The position numbers and the translations under genes are program-made. Of a DNA stretch of 64,000 nucleotides, positions 1-13,400 are shown piece by piece. Source of the stretch: Hirudinaria manillensis (taxonomy: Eukaryota > Annelida > Clitellata > Hirudinida > Hirudinidae); NCBI GenBank assembly GCA_034509925.1, contig CM067529.1, forward strand, positions 8,559,501 through 8,623,500, in the 5' to 3' direction. The notes beneath the pieces are model-generated. The model did not search any database and was not told the DNA's origin. It saw only the letters and a list, made by a program, of their open reading frames with translations. Within the stretch, counting starts at the first letter, position 1; each line of letters starts with the position of its first letter.

Positions 1-1483
1 CTATTGATAAACAAAACTTGAAAACTTTGGAATCTGAATTAAGAGAAAAACTTGAATATTATACATCAATGAATTCTGATTTGAGAGAGAGTGAACAAAA
101 CTCATCTTTCGCCTTAGAATTCAAACTTAAGGATCTCATCTATGAAACTATAAACCACATTGACATTGTGGAGTTATTGTATACAAATTCTGTGACTTCT
201 TTAAAGGACTGGTATTGGCAAAAACAGCTAAGGTAATTGCTCTTTCAAATTTTGAAATTGTTATATTGCAGTTTATAATTTATTTTTTTTAGATTCTATA
301 ATTTACAAGATGGATTCTGCAAAATAATGATAGGAGACCCAGAAATGAGGTACACATTTGAATATACTTATGAATATCAAGGAAATTCTCCCAAGCTTGT
401 CCATACCCCATTGACAGACAAGTGCTATTTGACTTTAACTCAAGGTAAGCTCCAGAGATACTCCTGTATTCTAGTGGTTGTGACATCACCCTCTCATTAT
501 GGATCTAATTTAGTATCTCTGTCATTTGGTATTGTAATCTGGCTATGCAATGGTCACTAAGAAACGACAATAACAACCAAAATGTCTTGTTCTTTAGGTC
601 ATTTAAATATGATTGAACTTTCTTAATAGCCATGTCAGCAGGCTTGGGAGGTGCTCCCTATGGACCTGCAGGAACTGGAAAAACAGAAACTGTGAAGTCT
701 CTTGGAGGCATCTTTGGCAGACAAGTCCTTGTATTTAACTGTGATGAGGTGATATCTTCTTTATTTTATCATAATTGGAGAACTTTGAAAAAAAGCTTAC
801 TTTTAATTCACTATTTCAGGGTATTGATGTTAAATCAATGGGTCGCATTTTTATTGGTCTTGTCCAGTGTGGTGCTTGGGGATGTTTTGATGAATTCAAC
901 AGGCTTGATGAACATGTACTTTCTGCCATATCTATGCAAATTCAAATGATTCAAGATGCTCTTAAAAACAAAACTTCAACTCTCAATCTGCTTGGAAAGA
1001 TGGTTTGTTTAAAATTTAGCTTTTAAAGCTGAGCTCATGTACTTATTTTTAATAGGTAACTGTGGACAGAAACTCAGGAATATTTATTACTATGAATCCT
1101 GCTAGTAAAGATTATGGGGGGAGACAGAAGCTTCCAGATAATTTAAAACAACTTTTTAGGCCCATATCAATGTCTCAACCAGATAATGAGCTCATTGCTG
1201 AAGTCATTCTTTTTTCTGAAGGCTTCAAAGATGCCAAATCACTGGGCAGAAAAATTGTGGCAATGTTTGATCTCTGTAGGTCTGTCACAAACATCTTGTT
1301 ATAATTGCCATTGTTATAATTATAATTGAATACTGATGTTGAGATAGTTTTGGTGTTTGAATATTTTTAGGAGCTTGCTTTCATCACAGCAACACTATGA
1401 TTGGGGTTTGAGATCTATTAAGAGTGTTCTTAAAAGTTGTGGATCTCTTCTTGCAAAACTGAAGAAAAACTCTGTTGATAAAA
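1..1483 (+). CDS. DYNC2H1: DYNC2H1 exons 1-6: end of linker and AAA1
   Basis: Exons: 1-232 (open at the left edge, reading from base 3), 293-444, 630-748, 820-1002, 1056-1279, 1371-1483. The first two exons encode the end of the linker, finishing in the conserved [12 protein letters not shown] segment that leads into AAA1. AAA1 is the main ATPase site. Its Walker A (GPAGTGKTE) is at 662-688, Walker B (CFDEFNR) at 883-903 and the sensor-I MNP at 1092-1100. All catalytic positions are intact. Exon 6 ends after a short Lys-rich stretch. A 67-bp intron (1484-1550) explains an apparent stop and frame change there. Confidence 0.95.
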
Positions 1484-4400
1484 GTTTGTGAAACTTTCAA
1501 ATTGTACTTAATAGATAAATTTGTGTCCAAGAATTGTGTTCTTAATGCAGCAATCGGAAAAAAGTTGGAGACTCAATTAGTCATACATGCAATACAAATG
1601 AACACCATCTCTAAACTTACTACATCTGACAAGACTTTATTCCAACTACTTACTCAAGACATTTTTGTGGATGTTGATTTTGTTGAGATAGAAAATGTTG
1701 ATTTATACTCACATTTAGAAGAGGTATATAAAGTACAGAACTATGGAATAATCAAAAGTCAAGTTAGTCTATTAGTCTACCTTTTGATTAATAACATCAT
1801 TTGGATTTGTTTTGTACAACATTTTTCTTATTTCATCATAAGATGAATAAATCAATTGAGCTGTTGGAATTACTAAATCAGCGTATGGGTGTGCTCATCG
1901 TTGGTCCAAGTGGATCAGGAAAGTCAACTCTTTGGAAGAATCTGAGGAAAGCACTAGTTAGATCTGGTCATCAAATCAAATTACATGTTTTTAATCCTAA
2001 ATCTATGCCAAAAACTGAGGCAAGTGGTTTTATAAGGATTTCTATCAGGTGCCCTGATATCTCATCTTTAAATTACATTACAGCTCCTCGGTCAAATTGA
2101 TATCGATACAAGAGAATGGAATGATGGTGTTTTAACTGCATTTGCCCGACAAGTTATCAAAGAGCCTAGAGAAGTGACATCATGGATAATTTGTGATGGA
2201 GATATTGACCCAGAGTGGATTGAGTCCTTGAATTCAGTGCTGGATGACAATCACTTACTCACCCTTCCATCTGGCGAAAGGATACAACTTGGTTCTAATG
2301 TTAATTTTATTTTTGAAACTCACAAATTGGGTTGTGCTTCTCCTGCAACCATATCCAGAATGGGAATGCTTTTTCTTAGGTAATCATTGTTTCACAATTT
2401 ATCTCAAAGTGAACAGAATATAAATATTTCTTACCTGCTCACCCAGTGAGTGGTAAATTAATCAGTAATGAAAGGTGCCTTAATTCTGCCTCAAGTCCCT
2501 GGGTATCAAACAAGTAGAAATAAAATTGATAATATTCACAACCTCTGAGTTAGAGTCTGAGTGGCACTTTATGGCAAATATTGCTTCCAAAAATCAGTTG
2601 ATAAATGCAAGTCTACATTAGCTTTCAAGACTTCTGACCCGTAATTATTTCGTCTTCATTTTTAGTGAGGAAGACATTTCTGTTGAAGCAGTGGTGCTGA
2701 GATGGTTGAAGTCAATGCCTGACAATATGAGAGACATGCTCCAAGAATGGATTAATGCTTATTTGTATCCTTTGATTGACTGGGTGAAGAAACAGGTTGG
2801 AATTACAAAATAGAATTTTCAAGTTAATTAATCGAATGCATTTTAAGGTATTCATATATATAACTTTGCTGTCAGGGAGAATTTCATTTAGCTACAAGCT
2901 TGGTAAGTGCTGTGCTCGGTGGACTGCATCACATGCAAAACGTTCAGAATTTGCAGCATTTTGTTGTTAGCCTCTTCAGAGGCCTTGCTGGAAATATGAC
3001 TGAATCTTCAAAAAAACAATTTGCAGAAGAAGTAAGCTTTTTTTATGGAATTTGAAAATTTGCACCTTGAGATGTTGAGCTAAGTTTACACATTTACATT
3101 TGATATTTGAAGATCTTTTCTAGGCTTGGAGAGCACCCACCAGACAATAATGATATTTTGAACTTTAAATTTGATGAAATAGAACAGACCATTGTCAGAT
3201 ATGGTAACAAGGTAAATTATTTTGGCTTAGAATTTTAAAAGTTTAAATGTTATAAAATCTATTTGCTAAAGTGTCTAAATATTTTTGTCAAGCATGAAAA
3301 TGAGTTTTTATCATTGCCTAATGGAGAAGCAAGTATAGTGATAACTGCTGATATTGAAAGATTCCTAGATGAAATTGGTATTCATTTGGCATCTGATGCA
3401 TATCACCCATTTATTGTTTTAGGACCAGCAGGGTGTGGCAAGAGGTATCTTTAGAAATTGGGCAAATTTTGCTCCAAAAGTTTTATTTAATAATCAATGA
3501 TTTCAGATTTCTCATTGAACATTGTCTCAAAAGTATGAATGCTTCCCAGTTAGTTGTTATGCATTGTTCTGCTCACACAAGTCCTAAGCATCTTATTCAG
3601 AAGCTCAAACAAGTTTGCACCATTATGAGTGGTGGTAGCTCAGGAAGAACATATAAACCTAGAAATAGTGAAAAACTAGTACTGCTTTTGAAAGGAATAA
3701 ATTTTCCATCAATGGATAAGTGGGGTACCAGCATCTTTCTAGCATTTCTTCACCAGGTTATCTTCAATGTTAAATATGATATTATTTTTAAAAAGTTTAA
3801 GATTCACTCAGATCAGCTAGTACAACAAGTTCTTAAGTGAATCTTGAAAATAAATAAATTTATCACTAAATTATCACTAAAGTAGAAACTGGATTGGATC
3901 AAAGTTTTGGTCTGACAACTGCACAATTTCTTGTTGTTTTTTTTATTGATCAATATGAAAATAACTCATTGTTACTAATATGTTGTCTAAGAAAATGTGT
4001 TTGATGTGTTTAAATGGATATTTTTCCAACAGCTAATCACCTATAAAGGGTTTTATGATTCTGGATTGGAATTCGTTAATGTGGAAGGTATCCAAATTGT
4101 CATCAGTTTATCTATTGGAATTTCTGATCTCTCCATCTTATCAAGCAGAATAATCTCGCTAATGAACATCTGTTCAATAAGGTGAGCAAGCTTTTAGTTT
4201 TTATTTTAACTTTCAAAGTTATTTTATTTAAACTAAGACCATTTTAACATTCATTCTTTCCAGCTACCCACATCCAGAACAGCTTCAAATGATTTACAGG
4301 TGTTACCTAGCTTCCAGTATTTATCCAGCTTTATCAAAACATGTGTTTTGGGGAAAGTCATCAAATGTTGATTTGCTTTCAAAATCGATGATAACATTGT

Positions 4401-7400
4401 CATTGGAGATGCATAAAAATTTCAATGTTAATGATCATTGTCATTACATCTTCAATCTCTCTCACCTTTCTCAATGGGCGAGTAATTTCTCCTTGTATGA
4501 TCTGATAGAAATTGCTTCCCATTCTTCTTCAAGCAATCTCTTACTTGTCTGGTTCTATGAAGCGTCAAGTCTTTATAGGAGTAGATTAGTTGGCAGCAAT
4601 GCAAAGGCAACTTTTGACCAACTTATCAACAATGTTCTTGAAACTATTTGGTCAACAAATACAGAAAAACTTCTTGCAGGTCAATTTGCCATTCACATTC
4701 TTAATAGAAAGTTATTACATCATAATTAATGGAGATTTTTGTAAAAGTGTATGATATTTGCTATTTGCAGATAATTCAGTTTTTGTTACTTGCACCCTAG
4801 ATGGTGCAAAGCTAAGAAAAAAAAAATATTTGTCAAGGCTTTCATTAGATGTTTATGAATCAGACCTATCTAAAATCCTATCTAAATACAGTGAGCCTAA
4901 TTTTTTTTTACCATTTTTAATGGAACAATATATTTGATTATTTACTTCTAGATAAAGAATTTGGGGAGCAGATCATTGCTTTTTATCCAGAATTTTTGAA
5001 GCAGTTGGCTCTTATAGAAAAAGTATTATCAAAGGAGGAAAGTTCTTTAATGATTTTAGGAAGGAGTGGTATTGGAAGGAAAACTAGTGTTAAACTTGTG
5101 GCATACATTTTGCAATTAGAAATTTTCACCCCTAAGATGAATGCCTCGTACGGTCTAAAGAACTTTAAAGCTGACCTTAAAAATGTTGGTTGAACAGAAG
5201 TTATTTAAACATTAATATCATTCATTCTTAATATTTTTTGTTATCCTCAAATTTTTCTAAGCACTAAATTTTAGAAATATTAGATTTTAGATTGTTGGCA
5301 TATATAAAAAAAAATTATATGTACATTTGAAGTAATATTACACATGATAATTTCATTTATAGACTGCTATGTTAATGAGCATCCGTGACTAGCATAATAT
5401 AGTTTTAACCTAAATTCAAAAATGGAAATGTATCTGTGATGGCTTTCAGATCTTTTTATAGTTAAATTTGAAAAATATCACATTTAAACCCAGTAGTCAA
5501 GACTATACACATACATAAAGGGAATTAATAATGAGAACTTTTTGGACATTTTGAATAAACATTGACTATTAGAATAAATTTATGAATAAGGATGAAAAAT
5601 TTTGAATTTGGATGAAAATTGGTTAAAACAACATTTTAATTTTATTGAAGTGAGTTTATAACCAATCCATAATGTCTCTATTTTTTTTCTTTGTTAAAGT
5701 TGGTGCACTTAGCAGCCCTTGAGAACAGAGAACTCATATTAATGCTTGAGGATTTTCATATGGTGGAAGCTGAGTTTTATGAGCATATAAACAACCTACT
5801 TTCTGAGGGTGACATTTCCAGTTTATTCAGCTATGAGGAATTCGAGGCTCTTGCTTCATCATTGAGGGACCAGCATGATTCCCAGAGTTACCAAGGAAAT
5901 ATATTTGAATTTGTGTCCTCAAGTGAGTGACATTTGTTTTCAATTTTATTCTTCAAAAAGGTTTTAATGTATAAGTTAATGACATTGATGTCTTAAAGGA
6001 GTGAAAAGGAATGTTCGTATTTGCTTTGTGATGGACTGGTCAAATAAAGATTTTGTTTTGACTTGTAAGAATAATCCAGTTCTATTGAAGATGTGCAGAC
6101 TTCATTGGACAGATGACTGGAATAACATGGCAGCTTTCAAGGTTTATTGATTAAATTAATTTTTTTCTGATTCATAATAACCACCAAATAAAGAGTATTT
6201 TCATGTATTTCAGTTGTCAGAAAGTCTGATATGCACCAAGATGAATGAAGTAGATAAGCAACAAGTGACTAAATCATTCCTTAACATCTTTTTTGATATA
6301 CACAACTCTATTCCTCAACTTCCTGACATTTTGGATAATTCTCCAAGAAAGTTCATCACATTCCTCCAAACATTTGAACAAATATTTATGAAAAAAAAGA
6401 CAGCAATACTTGCAAGATTGCAGCATTTACAGGTAATGTCATCACTTAATGTTAAAAATGTAATGAAGCATTGAATTTAAAAAAGGGAAACAAAGAAAAA
6501 AAAACTAAACTATACCCACAAAATGAATGATATGTTAAGTAACACATCTCAACTCCAATGCAATGTCACACATGCCAGATGAAAAGAAATAAAAATCCTT
6601 GAAAATTTAATTTAATGATGCATTTGGAAATTTTGAAATAGAATCGCCAAATTGGAAAATGAGTGAATTGTATAATATTTTGCATAGTGTGTAATGCTTT
6701 TATGTCCAACAGATGGCACCATTTTAAAAAATATGCATTTTGATCTGTCACAAATTAATTTGATATACAGTCAAATCTCGCCACCAATGCCTCCCTTCGG
6801 GACTGGATAGTGGCATAGTATCGAGAGTAGCATAGTAATGAGGGCTTCTAAAAACGGCCTTATTTTATCAAATAAAAACGGCTTTATTTAAAAAAAAAAC
6901 GACTTTATTTTCTCAAGTTACCCATCAGCTAAAGTTCTCAAGAATCATTGGCCGGCACATCTTCTTTCGGTGGATCTCATTATCTAGCCGATCACAAACT
7001 TGTACCACACCTGACTTGTGAATCCTCTGCTCCAACTTCGAACTGTATTGTCTTGTACATGATGCCGTGGTGCTTCTTGAAATTGTCCAGCCAACCGTCG
7101 CTAGCCTTGAGGTCTGGGATGTGCATCAGCTTGGCCAATTTCATCGCCTTCTTTTTGATCAGATCACTGCTGACAGGCAGATTCTCTCCTCTTGCTCGCT
7201 TCAGCCACATGAGCATTACCTCATTGAGCTTTGTTCGGGTAGTGATTGCATTCTTCTTGCTGAGAATGCCTTTCATGGTGGTTCTCTTAATTTTGACACC
7301 CCATTTCTTGCTAATATCTGGCCCACTTGGATTGATTTGGCTCCTTCATGGCATCGATGATCTCCTTCTTCTCCTTCAGCATAATATTGATTCACTTGAC

Positions 7401-10400
7401 ATTTGCTAATCTTCACTCCAACTTGCAATTCTCATGTAAAATCTCGGCATTCACTCTCATTCCTATCTCCCAGCCAACTTTGCCCATTCCACCAATCAAA
7501 TTCTATGGAATGTTCCATCACCTTCCTTAATCATCCCTCACCAATAAGTCCTGATCAAATCTTTAAAATTCAAGGTAATGTGTCTTAATTACTTCTCCAA
7601 CTGGGAATATGTCCTTAACTTCATGAGTTAGATAAGCATTGTTAGGACCTTGGTGGCATAGTAGCAAGAGTTGGGGTGGCATAGTAAATTTATTTTGTGT
7701 TGAATTTTGTCATGACCAAGCAAACGTGGCATAGCACCGAAGTGGCACAGTAGAGAGCTTTGACTATATTAGGTATATAAAACATGTTACATGCGGTGCA
7801 ATATGTGAAAAATTTTCAAATGAACTTTTGCATTTTTATCCATTTTTTCCATTCCTAGATTTGATTTTAGTATCAAATAATATGCCTCATTTTTTTAAAT
7901 ATCAAATAATATCCCACAAATCAAAAGTGCAGAACAAAAGGAATCCACAAAAGCCAATTAGAGTTAACTGAAAGATTCAACCTTCAAAAATGGAATCAAC
8001 ATAATAAGGACCATGACAATCAGCAATATCGCTCACAGATTTGGAATCCACATCATAAACATCTAATGGGCATCATGGAAGCAGTGCAGAGATGATTCAC
8101 CAAAGTCATTCCTCCACTTAAAAAATACAAATACTGAACTACAATTGAACTCCTTGGACTCCCCCCACTTGAATGTCAGCACTTAATTTTATATATATAT
8201 CCTTTGCACAAAATTTTGCATGGATTTGTTAAAACAGAAATTAGAAAATATATCATAAAATATGTGAACTCTCACAGAACACATGGTTAGCTTTTCAGGC
8301 TGAGGTCTGACTCAAGTAGGATTCCTCTTCTTTAATCACTTTGCAAAGGTGGTGATGTTTGGCACACTCACTCATTTTAAAATTTTAATTTCATATGTCA
8401 ATTTGGAAAGATTCCTAACAATTTTGGAGTAATTTTGAGAAACTTTTTTTGCTTGCAGTTTTTCATGTATGGTTGCCATTTTCCAAGACTTCCATTTGTT
8501 TTAAAATCATTTGTCAGTCATATTAGAGGTCCTTTTGAGATGTTTTTTGATTATGAAAGTAAAATAAAAGTTTTTGTTGCATAGCAGTCATTTTAGTTAA
8601 CCTGGGCTTAAGTCTCTGATAAGACATTCTTTACTAGATATTTTCTGTAATTCACCACAACTCAAGTTATTTTCCACTCATTTATATTAAGGATATTTAT
8701 CGATAAGCTTGAAAATATTCTTTGCAGTTGACATTCAAAAAACCTTGTAATAGTTATGAGAACAAGTGCTGAAGGTCCCACCCAAGATTTAAATACTGGT
8801 GCTAGAGTTCCCAAATACTAATAAGTCATAGAATGTACTTGTGCAAGTGGACTTGCTGTTACCTATTTTTTTGTTGTGGTACTTTTTATTAGTGGACACC
8901 ATTCTCGTGCCTTTCTGCCCATAATTGATCTTGTTAAGCTTAATTATATTTACCATTTTTATTCTTTTTAGAAATGTGCAACAATATTTTAAATATCTAA
9001 ATTGAGAAATTGAGAAAAAATGGCAAAGATTAATGTACTTTTTGGGGCAAGTTGGCACAAGGATTGGCAAATCAATTTATGCCTTCCCCACTCACATTGA
9101 GAAGTAACGAAGGCTATGACCTCTGAGACTGCTTCTGCAGAGCATCTCAAAGGATCCAGAGATATTCTAGCTGAGGATTCTTTTGAAGCAAGAAAAAAGA
9201 CCATGACCAAGGCCTGAAAATTTCAAGGTCCAACAGATTAAGAAAATTTAAAATCCCTGATTTCATGTATTGATGTGCACTGTTAAGAAGCCACTGAGGG
9301 CTATCATGATCCCTGTGGCTATGAGGGCAAACAAGGATGGCACAAGAAGGTCTAAGAGAATATCATGTAGTGTACATGGATATATAGTACTTTATAAAGT
9401 GGCATAAATAAGTCACTGAGAACTTTCCAAGTCATTCCATTCCAGGCAGAAAAGACAAGGAAAAGGCCAATAAGAGCCCCTCATAAACAAATATTTGGAA
9501 AGTCCAGAAAGGGAACTGACAGGGACTGGCTGATATGTGGCCAACCAACCCAAAAACGGAGACTCAGGGCTGAAACATTTGAAATTGGGAGAACTCCTAG
9601 GAGGATCCCTGAGGGTGAGCTCTAAGGCAGAGTTTCATTCAAATCGTAATAAGGCAATTTTTTGGTTTCAAGTTTTTTATAGTTTGCACTTTGATATTCC
9701 ATAGCTCAGCAAAGACTTTGGAGTTCATTCTAGATCATTGTATCATCAGAATGACTCCTCCAATGCTAAATATATGAATTACAGAGTTTAAATATTTAAT
9801 GTCCTATTGGTCTCATCTCTAGGTCTTCAAATACATTTTGTTGTACCTTTATCTGATAGGTGACATGTTTTTTAATTACTTGGGAAAAAATGCAGGAGGT
9901 GTACAATTACTCGAAGTTCAAGTGCCTCATCTCTACCTTTTTAATAACAAATTCTAAATGAGTGTTAGTCAATGGATATCTATAAAGTATGTTTCAAATA
10001 TACTTAATACCTCAACACCCTCTGACTTGATATTTTTTTGTCTTTAATATGCACAAATATATCTTATACTGAGCATCTTATCTTTGTAAAATATAGTTTT
10101 GATCATGCTTGAATAATAATGAATTAAGTGATGATGTTGATGAGTTACCAGATGTGATGAACCTTAGAAAAATAGTTGATCAAAGCTTTCATTGATAAAA
10201 AGTCTTTTTGTACTTTTAAATTTTGTTCAATTTAAAGATTGCTCATTTATTCCATTTTAACAGGGTTATTAATGATACTTTTAAAAACTATTGGTGACAC
10301 CGATATCAATATTTTGCTTCAAAATATACCCAATCAAAAAAGTATCGGTATTGCCAGTATCGATACATTTCAGTGATACTTTCTTCGGTATGCATTTGGG

Positions 10401-13400
10401 GTAGCTGACTCATCTACCTTTGTTGCATTAATATGAAGACAACATCAAAAGCAAACAAAACAGTTTCATTACAAAACTAAAAGAATTTAATTTTTTTCAC
10501 CACTTCATTAGCCTCATAAATATCAAGATCTGCAAGTGTTCACTAATCATGTTTGAACAAAGTGTTGAAAAAATTCTAATATCCAAAAGATTAGTGTTGG
10601 CAATACTGATTTCAATACCTGTGGCTGAGAGTGTTGGCGATACTGATGCCACAATACCGTTACTTTGATATTAACTCTGTTTAAAGAGCCTTATTTATTA
10701 TCCCCACAGAAAGGTCTAACAAAACTACAGGAAGCGCAACACTCGGTGGATGAATTAAAAAAAGATGCAGCTTTACAGCATAAGGAACTAGCTGAAAAAC
10801 AAAAAGAAGCTGACAACTCAATGTCCCAAATTACATCAACTCTTTCTGTATGTTCTTCTGTCAGGCTTTTATTATTTTTTCCACATTTAATTCAAATTTT
10901 TGCTCAAATATTATCAGACAACTGGAGATAAAAAGCTTGAAATGGAAGAACTCCAGCGGAAAGCTGCAGCTGAAAATGAGCAATTGGAAAGTAGGAAAAA
11001 GAATATTGAAGCTGAATTGGCTGAGATTGAACCTTTGATCCTGGAAGCAAAAACGGCTGTTGGAAGCATTCGTGCAGAAACTTTGGGAGAGATCCGAGCA
11101 CTGAGAGCCCCACCTGATACCATCAGAGATATTCTGGAAGGAGTCATGATCCTCATGGGCAATCCTGATACCTCTTGGCTTGCCATGAAAAGGTACCATT
11201 CTCATTTCTTCCATTGCAGGTTAATTTTGTTTTTTTTAAATATTTGTTTCAATAGCTTCCTAGCTAAAAGAGGAGTAAAGGAAGAGATTCAAAACTTTGA
11301 TGCAAGGAAAATAACTCCTGAAATAAGGAAATCTATTGAGTCCCTATTAAAAAAAAATGGAAGTTCATTTGATCTTAAGGTCTAACATTAATTGTATATG
11401 CAGTATGATTAAAAAATAGTTTTTGGCATTTAGAAAAGATCTTAAATTTTTAAGAATGCTAAAAGGGCATCTGAGGCTGCAGCTCCTTTAGCCACTTGGG
11501 TTGTAACCAACACAAAGTATGCAGCCATATTGGAAAAGATTCAACCTCTCGAAAGGGAGCAGCAAGAACTTCAAAGGTTACAAATTATTCTGACATGGTT
11601 ATGTCAATATGGTTTTTAAATTTTCATTTGAGATTGATGTTTGTTAATCGTTATTTCTGGTTCATGTTTATGTTGTTTCCTTTGGCCAAATGACATTTTA
11701 AACTGAAATTCTTAGTTTCTGCATTTATAGAAATTGTTTTAAATGAAAACACTTGTGTAGAAATATATCATCAGTGGATTACAAGATGAAAAAGCTCAGT
11801 GATGGTCTATATAAAGTGGATGTGAAAGTGGGAGAATTGAAACAAAAATTTGAAACATTGACAAGAGAAAGTGCTGCACTGAAATTAAAATTAGAGAAAA
11901 CTCAACAAATAATTGAAAATGCAGAATCCCTCATTAGCAAGCTGATTGAAGAATTCCAAAGATGGACAAATCAAGTCAGACTTATTTTATCAATTTGATA
12001 ACAACCATTGTTAAAAATTACTATTATTAAAAATCAATCAGGTTAAAGATCTTGAGCTGGAATTAGAAACATTACATCATAAGTCACTATATGCTGCTGC
12101 ATTTTTGACATATTCTTCAGCAATTCCAGAAAATTTGAGGATGGAGATGAAGGTCAAATGGGAGAAAAGCTTCAAGCTAAAAAGTTTTGATTTGATAAAG
12201 TCGGTTTCAATTAACAATATAACTTTTATTACTTATTTCAATTTTATTGTTATTGAAAGGTTTCTGTACTCTGAGAATCAGCATTTGGCTTGGGGGGTAG
12301 AAGGACTGCCATCTGATGAGTTGAGTCTTGAGAATGCCTTGACTACTTGCCAGGTTTAAGATGTATTTAGAATTTTTAATTATAAACAAGTGGTGTTAAT
12401 ATAAGTTATGTAATATGCAGAGCCTCCTAACTCCTTTGATAATTGATCCATCTGCCCGATCGATGCAGTGGCTAATTAAGCACCACAGTGACTCCACTGT
12501 TGAAGTTGTTAATTCTCAGGTTATTACAATATTATGTTAGCAACAAAATAGTATCAGCAATAATATTGTATCTATCTTCAAACTTAGGATGCAAATTTGT
12601 TCAGTCAAATTGAATTGGCAGTGAGGTTTGGAAAAGTCCTCATCATCCAAGAAATGGATCTCATACATCCTGCTCTTGTGCCTCTGTTGAGGAAAGATAT
12701 TCAATATCAAGGTTTAGAAAATTTAACAAAATTAGTATTTCAGCTTACTTCGTTAGCATGATAAATGTTAGATTGATGATGCAAAAGAAATGTCAATATT
12801 GTTTTGAAAACAAAACAAATATATATCTTAATAAATAGCCTAAGTCAGAAAGTCATTACATATCGATACTGAATATCAAATATCAAACTGAAAATGAAAT
12901 GGCAGCAAAAACAAAAACTTTTGTTCATTTCATTCTTCTTTTCTTTTGTCCACCATGTGGAAGGCACCAAGTTCAAACAGCCCATTTATTGCTTCCTCCT
13001 TTCTTGCTGACTTTTAATTTCTTTGGCATACTTCCCTTTGGACAGGTCAAGGCTTAGAATGACCTTGTTGAAGTTATCATTGTCCTTTAATCTGCTTTTA
13101 TCCAGGACAACATTTTTTGAGCTTTGAACGTCAAATTTTACCAAGATGGGTCTTGGTCTTGTTGCATCTGCTTTTTTTCTAAAGATGTTAATAACTTCTA
13201 GGACATGGATCTTCAAACTAATTTCTTTCAAAAGTTTCAACACCAAGTTCTTTGTCCTGAGATCTAGAGTATGCAACATCTTTCAAATTATAAATTGTGA
13301 TGTTTTTCTGTCATCATTATCGTTCAATTTTTTATCGCTAACTGAACTTTTCCAACATTAGTTATGAAGGTTTCAACATTGTTCTGGAACAAACTGCTCC

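Larger units (their letters stand above)
6433..10709 (+). other. DYNC2H1 intron 21 (4.28 kb), rich in mobile-element remains
   Basis: Donor AG|GTAATG at 6433, acceptor CCCACAG ending 10709. It contains a pogo/Tigger element (6768-7766) and a LINE reverse-transcriptase relic (about 8037-8290), each listed separately. From 8300 to 10700 I recognise no coding family. 10280-10660 has loosely repeated TATCGGTATTG-like motifs. Confidence 0.85.

Noticed and set aside
1484-1550. Frameshift or stop in DYNC2H1 near 1490
   Set aside because: Explained by a 67-bp intron with GTTTGTG donor and TTAATGCAG acceptor. The total spliced length is in frame.
3113-3125. Alternative acceptor TCTAG at 3120-3124 for DYNC2H1 exon 12
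   Set aside because: It leads to a stop after eight codons. The acceptor before 3113 keeps the frame to the next donor.
3438-5091. AAA3/AAA4 P-loop changes as evidence of a dead motor
   Set aside because: The dynein-2 family as known from vertebrates deviates at the same positions, and AAA1 is fully conserved.
6948-7409. 153-codon plus-strand open reading
   Set aside because: It is antisense to the pogo/Tigger helix-turn-helix region, which has the real family motifs. No motif on the plus strand.
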